Shown here: one piece after another, positions 8,453 through 16,802 of the stretch | Layout: each line of letters begins with the position of its first letter | Position numbering within the stretch: position 1 is the stretch's first letter | Assembly: GCA_019748095.1 (NCBI GenBank) | Contig: JAIEQA010000009.1 | Coordinates: forward strand, 1 to 44,129 | Source of the DNA: Caulobacteraceae bacterium | GTDB lineage: Bacteria > Pseudomonadota > Alphaproteobacteria > Caulobacterales > Caulobacteraceae | Length of the DNA stretch: 44,129 bases | Direction of reading: 5' to 3' | Made by a program: the position numbers and the translations under genes | The notes under the pieces: model-generated | The model's database searches: none | Seen by the model: the letters and a program-made list of their open reading frames with translations, nothing else | What the model was told of the DNA's origin: nothing

Positions 8453-8916
8453 TGGGCGGACGGACTCATGGGAGAGGCGGGCGCGGTCGTGGGCGCAGGG
8501 GCCGCGCAGACGTCACCCGGAATGGTGGCCATACCGATATAGCCCGGGGCCTCCGGACTGGCAGGTCGGTTGGTGTCATAGAAGGCCTGCAACTGCATCC
8601 CCTCGCAGCCGCCGCCCGGCAGGCGTTTGACGAACACCACCCGGTTGTCGTCCCCTGCCGCAGGAATCCAGCCTTCCGCCTCGAAATGGGCGACATAGGC
8701 CTCGGCCAGGGTCCCGATCGCTGCCAGTGGTGCCGTCACGCAGAACGCCTGCCCAGCCATGCCATAAAGGTTGCCGCAACTGGCATCCAGGGTTGCACCA
8801 GTCAGCACGGGGGCCTCAACGGGCATGCCCCGGGGCTCCGTCTGCGTCTGAGCCAGCGCGGTGCCGGCAACCAGCACCAACCCCAGGCCGAGGGCCACGC
8901 TCCGGACAGTCGGCAT
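8449..8916 (-). CDS. Exported protein of unknown function lying between trpB and trpA
   Basis: A 155-residue protein with a clear Sec signal peptide (MPTVRSVALGLGLVLVAGTALA, cleavage after ALA-Q). The mature part has four cysteines (ASCGNLYG, AFCVTAP, GGGCEGM, GDVCAAP) that could form disulfides, and a Pro/Ala/Ser-rich tail. No family is recognised. It starts at ATG 8916, two bases after the trpB stop, and ends in a four-base overlap with trpA, so it is embedded in the tryptophan operon. A role in tryptophan synthesis is unlikely for a periplasmic protein; the position may only provide expression. Confidence 0.85.
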   Translation of the reverse strand: MPTVRSVALGLGLVLVAGTALAQTQTEPRGMPVEAPVLTGATLDASCGNLYGMAGQAFCVTAPLAAIGTLAEAYVAHFEAEGWIPAAGDDNRVVFVKRLPGGGCEGMQLQAFYDTNRPASPEAPGYIGMATIPGDVCAAPAPTTAPASPMSPSAQ

Positions 8917-8918
8917 AT

Positions 8919-10148
8919 TCACAACTCCACACCCAGATGCTGCGCCACGGCAAAGATGTCCTTGTCGCCCCGTCCGCACATGTTCAGCACCACATCGCCG
9001 CCCTTACCCACCTCGGCCGCGATCTCGCCGATCCGGGCCAGGGCGTGGGCGGGCTCCAGCGCCGGAATGATCCCCTCCAGCTTCGAGCACAGCTGGAAGG
9101 CCTCCAGCGCCTCCATATCCGTCGCCGCCCGATACTCGGCCCGGCCCATATCCTTCAGCCAGGCGTGTTCGGGCCCGATCCCCGGATAGTCCAGCCCGGC
9201 CGAGATCGAATGCCCTTCCAGAATCTGTCCGTCATCGTCCTGCAGCAGATAGGTCCGGTTGCCGTGCAGCACGCCCGGCCGTCCGCCCTGCAGCGACGCC
9301 GCATGGTCCGGCCCGTCCAGACCCCGTCCGGCGGCCTCGATACCGATCAGCCGCACACCCGCATCCTCGATGAACGGGTGGAACAGGCCGATGGCATTCG
9401 ATCCGCCGCCGATCGCCGCCACACAGGCGTCCGGCAGCTTGCCGCGCCGGGCCAGCATCTGGGCCTTCGTCTCCTTGCCGATCACGCTCTGGAAGTCGCG
9501 CACCATGGCCGGATAGGGATGAGGGCCCGCCGCCGTGCCGATGAGGTAATAGGTGTCCTCGACATTGGTCACCCAGTCGCGCATCGCCTCGTTCATGGCG
9601 TCTTTCAGCGTGCCGCGACCGCTGGTCACCGGGACCACCTCGGCCCCCAGCAGCTTCATGCGGAACACGTTCGGCGACTGCCGCTGCACATCGGCCGCGC
9701 CCATATAGACCACGCACTGCAGGCCGAAGCGGGCACAGACGGTCGCCGTCGCCACCCCGTGCTGGCCGGCCCCCGTCTCGGCGATGATCCGCTTCTTGCC
9801 CATCCGCATGGCCAGCAGGATCTGGCCCATGCAGTTGTTGATCTTGTGCGCACCGGTGTGATTCAGCTCGTCACGCTTGAACCAGATGTTCGCAACGCCC
9901 CCGTGCTGTTCCGACATATGAGCCGTCAGCCGCTCGGCGAAATACAGCGGGCTGGGCCGGCCGACATAGTGGGTCAGATAGTCATCCAGCTCGGCCTGGA
10001 AGGTCGGATCCGCCTTGCAGCGCTCATAGGCCTGGTTCAGCTCCAGCACGAGCGGCATCAGGGTCTCGGCCACGAACCGCCCGCCGTAGGGACCGAACCG
10101 GCCCTCCGCGTCGGGCATGGCGTACTGGTTGGGGAGGATGGCGTTCAC
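8919..10148 (-). CDS. trpB: Tryptophan synthase beta subunit
   Basis: PLP enzyme that condenses indole with serine to give tryptophan. It has 409 residues. The PLP lysine is in [16 protein letters not shown] (~90-105). [42 protein letters not shown], the phosphate-binding [15 protein letters not shown], and GRTYLLQ-like and [13 protein letters not shown] motifs follow in order. The start is GTG at 10148. It follows trpF by 55 bases and precedes the exported-protein gene by two bases. Confidence 0.98.
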   Translation of the reverse strand: MNAILPNQYAMPDAEGRFGPYGGRFVAETLMPLVLELNQAYERCKADPTFQAELDDYLTHYVGRPSPLYFAERLTAHMSEQHGGVANIWFKRDELNHTGAHKINNCMGQILLAMRMGKKRIIAETGAGQHGVATATVCARFGLQCVVYMGAADVQRQSPNVFRMKLLGAEVVPVTSGRGTLKDAMNEAMRDWVTNVEDTYYLIGTAAGPHPYPAMVRDFQSVIGKETKAQMLARRGKLPDACVAAIGGGSNAIGLFHPFIEDAGVRLIGIEAAGRGLDGPDHAASLQGGRPGVLHGNRTYLLQDDDGQILEGHSISAGLDYPGIGPEHAWLKDMGRAEYRAATDMEALEAFQLCSKLEGIIPALEPAHALARIGEIAAEVGKGGDVVLNMCGRGDKDIFAVAQHLGVEL

Positions 10149-10203
10149 AGCGGTCAGCTTTCGCGCAGGCGTGGGCCAGAAATGCGGCCCATGGGGAAAA
10201 CGA

Positions 10204-10836
10204 TCAGGCCACGGCCTTCAGGAAGGCTGCGATCCGGGCCGCGTCCTTAACACCGGGCGCGCTTTCGACGCCAGAGGACACATCCAGCAGGGGCGCGCCG
10301 CTGATCGCCGCAGCCGACGCCGCATTGTCGGGTGTCAGGCCGCCCGCGAGGAACCAGTCGTGCCGATAGGACCGGCCTCCCAGCATCGCCCAGTCGAAGC
10401 TGGCCCCGACGCCGCCGGGCAGATCGGACCCCTCCGGCGGCTTGGCATCGAACATCAGATGGTCGACGTGATCCGCCCAGCCGTCCGCCGCCTCCAGATC
10501 CGCCGCGGTCGACACGGGAAGGACCTTGATGATCCCCGCCCCCGTCAGCGTCCGCACCTGATGCGCCCGCGCCACCGTCTCGCGCCCGTGCAGCTGCACG
10601 AAGTCCGGCCGCAGATGCGCCCCGATCCGGCTCAGCAGATCATCGTCCGCATCAACCGTCACGGCCACGATTCCCGCCCGGCCCCGCGCCCGCTCGAACA
10701 GAGGCCGGGCGTCCTCGGGCGAGATGTCGCGCGGGCTTCGGGCAAAGAACACCGCCCCCACAAAGGCCGCCCCATGCTCGAGGGCGGCATCCAGGGTGTC
10801 GGCCGTGGTCAGGCCGCAGATCTTGGCACGTGTCAT
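10204..10836 (-). CDS. trpF: Phosphoribosylanthranilate isomerase
   Basis: Amadori isomerase of tryptophan synthesis converting PRA to CdRP. It is a 210-residue (beta/alpha)8 barrel starting at [11 protein letters not shown] with the catalytic cysteine in KICGL. Other family motifs are [33 protein letters not shown] (catalytic Asp strand precedes it as LMFDAKPP) and [10 protein letters not shown]. The ATG at 10836 is chosen because upstream in-frame codons read as unrelated sequence. It is the first gene of the trpF-trpB-x-trpA-accD-folC series, the classic alphaproteobacterial order. Confidence 0.97.
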   Translation of the reverse strand: MTRAKICGLTTADTLDAALEHGAAFVGAVFFARSPRDISPEDARPLFERARGRAGIVAVTVDADDDLLSRIGAHLRPDFVQLHGRETVARAHQVRTLTGAGIIKVLPVSTAADLEAADGWADHVDHLMFDAKPPEGSDLPGGVGASFDWAMLGGRSYRHDWFLAGGLTPDNAASAAAISGAPLLDVSSGVESAPGVKDAARIAAFLKAVA

Positions 10837-10867
10837 GGCCCGCTCGTGGTCTGGACGGGCCCTGTGG

Positions 10868-12082
10868 TCAAGCCCGGTAAAGCCCCGCGTCCGGGTCAGA
10901 CTCACCCCGCACCTCCGCCGCGACGACCTGGCTGGCGATCACCGAATAGGTGATGCCGTTGCCGCCAAAGCCCATCACCGCCCAGGCGTGATCCATCCCC
11001 TCCACCGGCCCGATCAGGGGCAGGCCGGTCGCGCTCTCGCCGAAGGCCCCGGCCCAGCTGTAGTCCACCTCGAACGCCACCTCGGGCAGCAGGGCCTTCA
11101 GCTTGCCGGCGATGGTCTCGCATTTGCGCTTCAGCTTCGCCGGATCGTCATGGGCCAGCGGATCTGCCTCATCCTCCCCCCCGATGATCAGCCGGCCGTC
11201 GCTGGCCATGCGGAAATAAAGGTACGGATCCGACGCCTCCCAGACCAGCGTGTCGCGCAGCCACGCAGGGCACTTCGCCCGGGGCTTGGACGCGAGGGCC
11301 CAGGTCGAAATCACCTTCGCCCCCGGCGTCGGCACGCCCCTGGGGAACTCATAGCCGCAGCAGAAGATGACCTTGCGCGCCCGGACCGACAGGCCCGCAT
11401 CGGTCGTCACCGTCACCCCGTCCGGATCGGACAGTACATCCAGCACCTCGAGCGGCGAATAGACCTTCGCCCCGTCGGCAACGGCACGCCGCAGCAGACC
11501 GGCCGCCAGCCGGGCCGGATCGGCACTCGCCGACCCCTCCGACAGGATCGCCCCGGTCCGCTCCATCCCCCAGGTGTCCCGAAGCGCGGCCGGACCCACA
11601 TACCGGCTCTCCAGGCCGAGCGCGGCGCGGGCGTCGGCCTCGGCCTCCAGCGCCCGGTGGCCGTATTCGTTGCCGGCCAGATAGAGCGAGGCCTTGTCCT
11701 TGAGGCCGCAAGGAATCCGCTCCCGGGCCACGATCTGTTTCAGGTCGTCCACGGCCGCGCGCGACCGGCGATAGGCCCGGGCGGCATCCGCGGGGCCGAT
11801 CTTCTCCGCCAGGGCCGTCAGCGGCAGGTCGATCTCCCACTGCAGCATGGCGGTCGACGCGACCGTCGACCCCATCAGCGGTGGCCGCCGGTCCAGCACC
11901 GCCACCGAATGGTCCCGGCTCAGTTCGCGCGCCATGAAGGCCCCGCTGATCCCCGCCCCGATGATGGCGACATCCACGCTGATCGCCCGCTCCAGCGACC
12001 GTACCGGTACGCCGAGGCCGGGGCTGTCGGCCCAGACTGAGCGTCCGGTCCGCAGGTTTTTCTTCAGGGTCGCGCCGGCCAT
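10868..12082 (-). CDS. FAD-dependent oxidoreductase, DAO/PuuB-like
   Basis: A 404-residue D-amino-acid-oxidase-fold flavoenzyme, probably oxidising an amine or amino acid. The N-terminal FAD dinucleotide fold is VDVAIIGAGISGAFMARELS (~37-56) followed by VAVLDRR. The stretch STVASTAMLQWEIDLPL resembles the family that includes gamma-glutamylputrescine oxidase. The C-terminal FAD contact is VMGFGGNGITYSVIASQ. AGGAG is placed five bases before ATG 12082; a GTG two codons upstream is less likely. The substrate cannot be told from sequence. It ends 31 bases from trpF, so transcriptional readthrough into trp is possible. Confidence 0.88.
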   Translation of the reverse strand: MAGATLKKNLRTGRSVWADSPGLGVPVRSLERAISVDVAIIGAGISGAFMARELSRDHSVAVLDRRPPLMGSTVASTAMLQWEIDLPLTALAEKIGPADAARAYRRSRAAVDDLKQIVARERIPCGLKDKASLYLAGNEYGHRALEAEADARAALGLESRYVGPAALRDTWGMERTGAILSEGSASADPARLAAGLLRRAVADGAKVYSPLEVLDVLSDPDGVTVTTDAGLSVRARKVIFCCGYEFPRGVPTPGAKVISTWALASKPRAKCPAWLRDTLVWEASDPYLYFRMASDGRLIIGGEDEADPLAHDDPAKLKRKCETIAGKLKALLPEVAFEVDYSWAGAFGESATGLPLIGPVEGMDHAWAVMGFGGNGITYSVIASQVVAAEVRGESDPDAGLYRA

Positions 12083-12133
12083 GATCACTCCTTGGAAGCG
12101 GAGCCATAAGTCCGGACCCGCGTCCCGGTTCCG

Positions 12134-12868
12134 TCAGGCGAAGATCGCCGCGATCTCCCCCTCGGTCGCCGGCCGCCACGCGCCCGGGGCCAGATCCTCC
12201 GGCAGCGCCAGTCCACCGACCCGTTCCCGGTGCAGGGCCTCGACATGATTACCGGTGGCCGCGAACATCCGCCGCACCATGTGATAACGCCCCTCGGTCA
12301 CCGTCAGCCGCGCCTCGGTCGGCGACAGCACCTCCAGCACAGCCGGGGCCAGCGGCTTGTCCTCGCCCTCCAGCACCAGCCCCCCGGCCGCGAACAGCGC
12401 CGCCTCGGTCCCCGCCAGCGGCCGCGCCAGCGTCGCGCGATAGACCTTGGCCACATGGCGTTTGGGGCTGATCACCCGGTGCAGCAGGTCCCCGTCGTCG
12501 GTCAGCAGCAGCAGGCCGGAGGTCTGTTTGTCCAGACGCCCGATGGTGGAAATGGCTGGATCCCGCCGCCGCCACCGTTCGGGCAGGACGTCATAGACCA
12601 GATCCCCGTCCTCCTTGTGGGAACAGGTCATGCCCAGCGGCTTGTTCAGGATCAGCACCAGTCCCGCCGGCGGGTCCAGCGGCCGCCCGTCCACCTGCAT
12701 CCGCGACGGCAGGTCCGGCGTCACCGCGATCCGCTTCGACACATCGGTCAGATCGACGCCGTCCAGAACGATGCCCCCGACCTTGCCCAGCCGCGCGATC
12801 TCGCTGCGCGAGCCATAGCCCATCGACCCCAGCAGCTTGTCGACGCGGCTGGTCGGCGGCTTGCTCAC
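12134..12868 (-). CDS. rsuA: 16S rRNA pseudouridine synthase, RsuA family
   Basis: Isomerises a uridine (U516 in E. coli) of 16S rRNA during small-subunit assembly. It has 244 residues. An S4-like RNA-binding segment is at the N-terminus (RVDKLLGSMGYGSRSEIARL), then LILNKPLGMTCSHKE, the catalytic aspartate motif STIGRLDKQTSGLLLLTDDGDLLHR near residue 108, VAKVYRATL, and the closing VTEGRYHMVRRMFAATGNHVEALHRERVGGL. Family members that modify 23S rRNA (RluB/E) are alternatives, but the lengths and motifs fit RsuA best. The ATG overlaps the stop of the RsmC-like gene (ATGA), so the two rRNA-modifying genes are coupled. Confidence 0.9.
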   Translation of the reverse strand: MSKPPTSRVDKLLGSMGYGSRSEIARLGKVGGIVLDGVDLTDVSKRIAVTPDLPSRMQVDGRPLDPPAGLVLILNKPLGMTCSHKEDGDLVYDVLPERWRRRDPAISTIGRLDKQTSGLLLLTDDGDLLHRVISPKRHVAKVYRATLARPLAGTEAALFAAGGLVLEGEDKPLAPAVLEVLSPTEARLTVTEGRYHMVRRMFAATGNHVEALHRERVGGLALPEDLAPGAWRPATEGEIAAIFA

Positions 12869-13767
12869 TTCATCGCCTCGAACAGCTTATAGCCCCCGCC
12901 GTCGGTTCCCGGCGTCACCCGCCGGAAGGCGGCCTTCAGCTCGGCCTCATAGGGCAGGTGCCGGTTGGCCACGAGCCACAGCGTCCCACCCTTCTTCAGC
13001 ATGGCCGCCGCCTTGACGATGAAGGCCTGACCCAGCCGCCGGTCCTCGGCCCCGCCGTCATGGAAGGGCGGATTGCAGACGATGAAGTCCAGGGCACCCG
13101 CCGCCTCCAGCGTCCGCACATCGGCCCACTCGAACGTCGCGCGCGGATCCTCGACATTCCTGCGCGCCGCCTCGACCGCCCGCCGATCCAGATCGATCAG
13201 CCGCAAGGCCGTCACCGCCGGACTGCGCAACACCACCGTCGCCAGAGCCCCATAGCCACACCCCAGATCCGCCCCAGCCCCCTTCAGCGCCGGCAGATGC
13301 GCCGCCAGCAGGGCCGAGCCGCCGTCGATCCGGTCCCAGGCGAACACCCCCGGCTGCGACCAGGCCTCCAGCCCCTCGACCCGCTGCATCGCCCCGGCCG
13401 CGATCGCCGTCTCCAGCCCGGTGACCACCTCCGGCTTCAGCACGACACAGCGCCGGTGGTGCGCCTTGGCGCTCTCGCCGACCTCCAGGCCAAAGCCCTC
13501 CAGCTCCTTCTTCAGCCGCGATCCGCCGCGATCCTTGGGGGCCATGACATCCAGCCGCCCGCCAACCTGCAGCACCCTCAGCGCCTGGGCCAGCACATAG
13601 CGCCGCTCCAGCACGCCCGGAGGCGCATAGACCATGGCCGCCTCCACCGACCCGTCGGCCAGGGCCTCAATCGGGGTCGAGCCGGGAATGCGGGGCGAGG
13701 TCTGGGTCGCCGCGCCCGGCGGGTCGAACACCAGCGGCGGGCGGTCATACAGGATCGATGTCGTCAT
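12865..13767 (-). CDS. rsmC: 16S rRNA guanine-N2 methyltransferase, RsmC-like
   Basis: A 300-residue SAM-dependent methyltransferase. The SAM-binding motif I is GADLGCGYGALATVVL (~170-185), and the N2-guanine signature NPPFHDGG with flanking DFIVC is present near 236. The N-terminal half (DRPPLVFDPPG, GSRLKKELEGFG) resembles the catalytically silent domain of RsmC/RlmG proteins. RsmC (G1207 of 16S rRNA) is the best guess; RlmG-type specificity is not excluded. The start is ATG 13767 (MTTSILYDRPP). It is coupled to rsuA by a four-base overlap and is divergent from the parDE operon. Confidence 0.85.
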   Translation of the reverse strand: MTTSILYDRPPLVFDPPGAATQTSPRIPGSTPIEALADGSVEAAMVYAPPGVLERRYVLAQALRVLQVGGRLDVMAPKDRGGSRLKKELEGFGLEVGESAKAHHRRCVVLKPEVVTGLETAIAAGAMQRVEGLEAWSQPGVFAWDRIDGGSALLAAHLPALKGAGADLGCGYGALATVVLRSPAVTALRLIDLDRRAVEAARRNVEDPRATFEWADVRTLEAAGALDFIVCNPPFHDGGAEDRRLGQAFIVKAAAMLKKGGTLWLVANRHLPYEAELKAAFRRVTPGTDGGGYKLFEAMK

Positions 13768-13820
13768 CGGCGGTCCATAGTCGTTTCGACCGCTCGAGGA
13801 AACCGGAGGCGTGGACAGGT

Positions 13821-13847
13821 TTGGCAAGGTTTGCCATCATCTATTCC
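13821..13847 (+). promoter_or_regulatory. Candidate parDE promoter and operator
   Basis: An imperfect -35 (TTGGCA, 13821-13826) overlaps a short inverted repeat TGGCAA-GGT-TTGCCA (13822-13836); a weak -10 (TATTCC) is at 13842-13847. ParD-type antitoxins autoregulate through such palindromes, so this is a reasonable operator; it is not proven. Confidence 0.35.
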
Positions 13848-13863
13848 GCACAGGAGCCGCCCC

Positions 13864-14118
13864 ATGGCCACCATGAACATCTCTCTGCCGGATGCGATGA
13901 AGGCCTGGGTCGAGAAGCAGACCGAGGGTGGTCGCTACGCCAACGCCAGCGATTATGTCCGCGACCTCATCCGGGCCGAACAGATGAAGGCAGAGAAGAT
14001 CGCCCATATGCAGCGGCTGATCGATGAGGGCCGGGCGTCTGGCATCAGCAACCGGACCATGAAGGACATTCGCGAGGAGGCGCTCGCCCGGATCGCCGCT
14101 CGCAACGCAGCGGCGTGA
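13864..14118 (+). CDS. parD: ParD-family ribbon-helix-helix antitoxin
   Basis: An 84-residue antitoxin. The N-terminal MNISLPDAMKAWVEKQTEGG followed by RYANASDYVRDLIRAEQ is the ParD-type ribbon-helix-helix DNA-binding unit (residues 4-42). The C-terminal half (RLIDEGRASGISNRTMKDIREEALARIAAR) is the flexible toxin-binding arm. The start at ATG 13864 has GGAG (13853-13856) eight bases upstream. It would neutralise the downstream toxin and repress the operon. Confidence 0.93.
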   Translation: MATMNISLPDAMKAWVEKQTEGGRYANASDYVRDLIRAEQMKAEKIAHMQRLIDEGRASGISNRTMKDIREEALARIAARNAAA

Positions 14119-14429
14119 GCCGGTACCGGACATCCGAAAAGGCGGATGAGGATCTGATGGCCCTCTACGAACAGGGGTACGCGCTCTTCGGACCCCGTCA
14201 GGCCGACCAGTACCTTGAAGACCTCGAGCGGGCGTTCCAGCGAATTGCCGAGTTCCCCGGACTGGGACGGTTGCGCACCGACTATACGCCGCCGGCCCGC
14301 ATCCTGCCTTTCAGGTCCCACGTCATCGTCTATGACGAGGAGGACACCGGCATCGTCATCGTCCGCGTCCGGCACGCGCGGGAGGACTGGAGAAGCGATC
14401 CGCGAGGATCGGAAAGCGAACGCGAATGA
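14115..14429 (+). CDS. parE: ParE/RelE-family toxin
   Basis: A 104-residue toxin of the ParE/RelE superfamily. SRYRTSEKADEDLMALYEQG, QADQYLEDLERAFQRIAEFPGLGR and PFRSHVIVYDEEDTGIVIVRVRHAREDWR match the family fold, including the conserved C-terminal VRVRHAREDW-type strand and helix. ParE members poison DNA gyrase; RelE members cut mRNA; the sequence favours ParE. The GTG start overlaps the antitoxin stop by four bases. The toxin stop in turn overlaps the DUF72 start by four bases, making a three-gene coupled operon. Confidence 0.9.
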   Translation: MSRYRTSEKADEDLMALYEQGYALFGPRQADQYLEDLERAFQRIAEFPGLGRLRTDYTPPARILPFRSHVIVYDEEDTGIVIVRVRHAREDWRSDPRGSESERE

Positions 14430-15181
14430 CCCTGACCCACCCCATCCACATCGGCGTCGGCGGCTGGACCTATGAGCCGTGGCGCGGCGTCTTCTATCCG
14501 GCCGACCTGGTCCAGAAGCGCGAGCTGGAGTTCGCGTCGCGCGCCCTGACCTCGATCGAGATCAACGGCACCTACTATTCCACCTTCAAGCCCGACAGCT
14601 GGATGAAGTGGCGCGACGAGACGCCGGACGGCTTCGTCTTCTCGGTCAAGGCCAGCCGCTACTGCACCAACCGCAAGATCCTGTCCGACATGGGCGAGTC
14701 CATGGACCGGTTCCTCGGTCAGGGCCTGACGGCGCTGGGCGACAGGCTCGGCCCCATCAACTGGCAGTTCATGGGCACCAAGAAATTCGACCCCGAGGAT
14801 TTCGAGGGCTTCCTCAAACTGCTGCCCGGTGATCGCGACGGCGTCCGCCTCCGCCATGCGGTCGAGGTCCGCAACCCGACCTTCGACACCCCCGCCTTCT
14901 ACGATCTGGCGGCGAAGTACGGCGTCGCCATCGTCTATGCCGAGGATGACGAGGCCCCCGAATGGCCCCGCATCGACCAGCCCACCGCCGACTTCACCTA
15001 TGCCCGCCTGATGTCCAGCCGCGAGGACGAGCCGACCGGCATGTCCCCGACCGAGCTGGACGCCCTCGCCGACCGGACCCGGGCCTGGGCGAAACGCGGC
15101 GCGGTGTTCGCCTATTTCATCGCCGGGGCCAAGGTGCGGAACCCGGCGGCGGCCCAGGCCCTGATCAGGAAGCTGGGCTGA
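14426..15181 (+). CDS. DUF72 (YecE-like) family protein
   Basis: A 251-residue DUF72 protein, a TIM-barrel family of unknown activity. The family motifs GVGGWTYEPWRGVFYP (~9-24), LTSIEINGTYYSTFKPDSWMKWRDETPDGFVFSVKA, LGPINWQF and HAVEVRNPTF are present, and the C-terminus RGAVFAYFIAGAKVRNPAAAQALI is typical. ATG 14426 overlaps the ParE stop (ATGA). Why it follows a toxin-antitoxin pair is unclear. A decayed copy of its 3' end lies at 19121-19208. Confidence 0.9.
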   Translation: MTLTHPIHIGVGGWTYEPWRGVFYPADLVQKRELEFASRALTSIEINGTYYSTFKPDSWMKWRDETPDGFVFSVKASRYCTNRKILSDMGESMDRFLGQGLTALGDRLGPINWQFMGTKKFDPEDFEGFLKLLPGDRDGVRLRHAVEVRNPTFDTPAFYDLAAKYGVAIVYAEDDEAPEWPRIDQPTADFTYARLMSSREDEPTGMSPTELDALADRTRAWAKRGAVFAYFIAGAKVRNPAAAQALIRKLG

Positions 15182-15229
15182 GACGCCATCGGCAGCCCCG
15201 ACGCAGCCGGCAGCGTTCCAGCGGCCATG

Positions 15230-15286
15230 ACACTGTCCGGTTCGCGGCCGGATACCGATGGCGTGGCCCGACCCGTTGCGGACGTT
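15230..15286 (+). repeat. Partial copy (D) of the dispersed folded repeat
   Basis: It keeps the 3' half of the repeat described at 16803-16894: ACTGTCCGGTTCGCGGCCGG, then the shared block CCCGACCCGTTGCGGACGTT (15267-15286). It lies between the DUF72 stop and the OmpA-like gene. The 5' half with the GACCCTC palindrome is absent or unrecognisable. Confidence 0.6.
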
Positions 15287-15334
15287 CGGCAGCGCTGACA
15301 ATGTTGAATCAGTTGGTCTGCGGCCAACCTGGAC

Positions 15335-15739
15335 GTGAAGGCGTTGAGAATGAGGATGCTCAGTTCTCTGGCGGCCGCCATGACGGTGCTTGCTACGCCA
15401 GTGACCGCTCACGAGTTCCTGGACTATTTCGCGTATGGCCGGACGGAACTCTCGCCAGCCGGCTATCAGATGGTCCGGTCGGTCGCGCCCTATTCGCGAA
15501 CGGGTCACCCAAAACGCATCCTGATCGCCGCACACATGGATACTGCTGAAGCGGGAGAGTTCTCTGAGGAATTGAGCCGCCAGCGGGCGCAAAGGGTGGC
15601 GACTGAGCTGGTGATGTTGGGTATCGATCCCGCACTTCTCGAGATGCAGGGCCGGGGTGCCTCGGCACTGGCCCGTCCGACGCCTCCCGATACGTCGGAG
15701 CCGCTCAACCGGCGCGTCACGGTCGGCATATACTTCTAG
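15335..15739 (+). CDS. Small exported OmpA-like domain protein
   Basis: Up to 134 residues with a Sec signal peptide (MKALRMRMLSSLAAAMTVLA, then TPVTAHEF). The mature part resembles the peptidoglycan-binding OmpA C-terminal domain: FAYGRTELSPAGYQMV, then RILIAAHMDTAE (variant of the GHTD strand), then LSRQRAQRVATELVMLGIDP and EPLNRRVTV near the end. It lacks any beta-barrel. Starts at GTG 15335, ATG 15350 and ATG 15356 are all usable and do not change the mature protein. It stands alone between two copies of the dispersed repeat. A periplasmic wall-associated role is inferred from the domain. Confidence 0.8.
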   Translation: MKALRMRMLSSLAAAMTVLATPVTAHEFLDYFAYGRTELSPAGYQMVRSVAPYSRTGHPKRILIAAHMDTAEAGEFSEELSRQRAQRVATELVMLGIDPALLEMQGRGASALARPTPPDTSEPLNRRVTVGIYF

Positions 15740-15776
15740 AAGCTGGCCACGAGGGAGGTCTGTTTGCCATCCCGAT

Positions 15777-15868
15777 GCGACCCTCGGAGGGTCGGCTTTC
15801 GGGCGATGGACCAATTATCCGCTTTCCGCCTGACGGGTGAAGACCGATCTCGACCCGTTGCGGACGTT
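15777..15868 (+). repeat. Dispersed folded repeat, copy A
   Basis: A 92-bp unit starting GCGACCCTCGGAGGGTCGGC (a 7-bp palindrome around one base), running through GGGCGATGGACCAATTATCC, GCTTTCCGCC and GACCGATCTCGACCCGTTG and ending CGGACGTT. It aligns along its full length with copies B and C, in the same orientation. It sits between the OmpA-like gene and the next small gene. Confidence 0.8.
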
Positions 15869-15934
15869 GCTGAACGCGCTAGGCTCAGTCTCAACCAAGC
15901 TTGTACGCGAACCTACGTGCAATCCAGAGGCCCC

Positions 15935-16336
15935 ATGCCGATCATCTTCGAAACGGATGAGACTCTTCAGAGGGTGACCGTCACCATTCCGGCAGGCACG
16001 CGATGGGCAGCGTTCGAGACCGCTGCACGCGCTGCGATCGCCCGAACGCCTGACCTGACGGACTGGATGTGGATCATCGACGATCAGGGTCCGATCGAAG
16101 ATATCGACGTCGAGGGCATGGTCCGTATAGGCGAAGACTTCCGGCGGTTCAGCCGGCCCCCCTTGCGCCGGACCTACACGATTGTCGTCACTCAGGACCG
16201 CCACTTCGATACCTGGCTCCGGGTCGTTGATCTGAACCACGAGAACCGAAAGCACTTTCCTGCACCGACGCTGTCAGCGGCCCGGGCTCTCCTGGATCAA
16301 CTTACGGGTACTGACGTCAGCGCCAATCGATTCTAG
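15935..16336 (+). CDS. Protein of unknown function (133 aa)
   Basis: Starts at ATG 15935 four bases after AGAGG. A longer reading from 15764 would run through the dispersed repeat and is rejected. The protein is soluble, with alternating strands and helices (IIFETDETLQRVTVTIPAGTRW, then AFETAARAAIARTPDLTDW, then WMWIIDDQGPIEDIDVEGM, and RRTYTIVVTQDRHFDTWLRVVD). No family is recognised. It stands alone between repeat copies A and B, and its third codon positions look less GC-rich than the housekeeping genes, which suggests acquisition. Confidence 0.75.
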   Translation: MPIIFETDETLQRVTVTIPAGTRWAAFETAARAAIARTPDLTDWMWIIDDQGPIEDIDVEGMVRIGEDFRRFSRPPLRRTYTIVVTQDRHFDTWLRVVDLNHENRKHFPAPTLSAARALLDQLTGTDVSANRF

Positions 16337-16387
16337 TCCGCGACATCGCGATGGGATGGCCTTCGAATGTGTGCTTCCCCCCCATCT

Positions 16388-16476
16388 GCGACCCTCACAG
16401 GGCCGGCATTCGGGCAATGGACCGACTGTCCAGTTCCGGCCTGCCAAATCATGACCGATCCCGCCCCGAAGGAGAC
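16388..16476 (+). repeat. Dispersed folded repeat, copy B
   Basis: The most diverged of the long copies: GCGACCCTCACAGGGCCGGC, ATTCGGGCAATGGACCGACT, GTCCAGTTCCGGCCTGCC and ATGACCGATCCCGCCCCG are all recognisable, but the terminal GTTGCGGACATT block is lost. Orientation is as in A and C. It lies between the 133-residue ORF and the next small gene. Confidence 0.7.
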
Positions 16477-16522
16477 GTCCCATGCGGTTGGTCGAACATT
16501 CAAGTTGTGAAATGTTGATCCA

Positions 16523-16792
16523 ATGAACAGCCCTCCGATCTTCATGCAAGAGCCAGCTATCGTTCTAGGCGATTTGACCTTGGTCGAGATGATGTTGGCG
16601 GCTGGTGCATTGTTGGCGATAGTGGCGGTGCTTTGGAAAATCGCCAGGTGGTTTGACCGCCAAGGTCACAGCATACCCCCGATCCGGGCAATCGACATCC
16701 ACATCAAGCGGATAGAACAGGAGGCGGCTGATCGGTCCCCCGAGCCGGAGACCGACAGCCCGCCCAGGAAGAAGCTCCTCGACGACCGCTAA
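16523..16792 (+). CDS. Small single-pass membrane protein of unknown function
   Basis: An 89-residue ORF with one hydrophobic segment (LTLVEMMLAAGALLAIVAVLW, ~18-38) after a short N-terminus, then a basic and then charged cytoplasmic-looking tail (KIARWFDRQG, IHIKRIEQEAADRSPEPETD, RKKLLDDR). No family is recognised. Codon usage is visibly more AT-tolerant (TTG and GTA/GAT codons) than in neighbouring genes. It stands between repeat copies B and C. Confidence 0.7.
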   Translation: MNSPPIFMQEPAIVLGDLTLVEMMLAAGALLAIVAVLWKIARWFDRQGHSIPPIRAIDIHIKRIEQEAADRSPEPETDSPPRKKLLDDR

Positions 16793-16802
16793 CCACCCCT
16801 AG

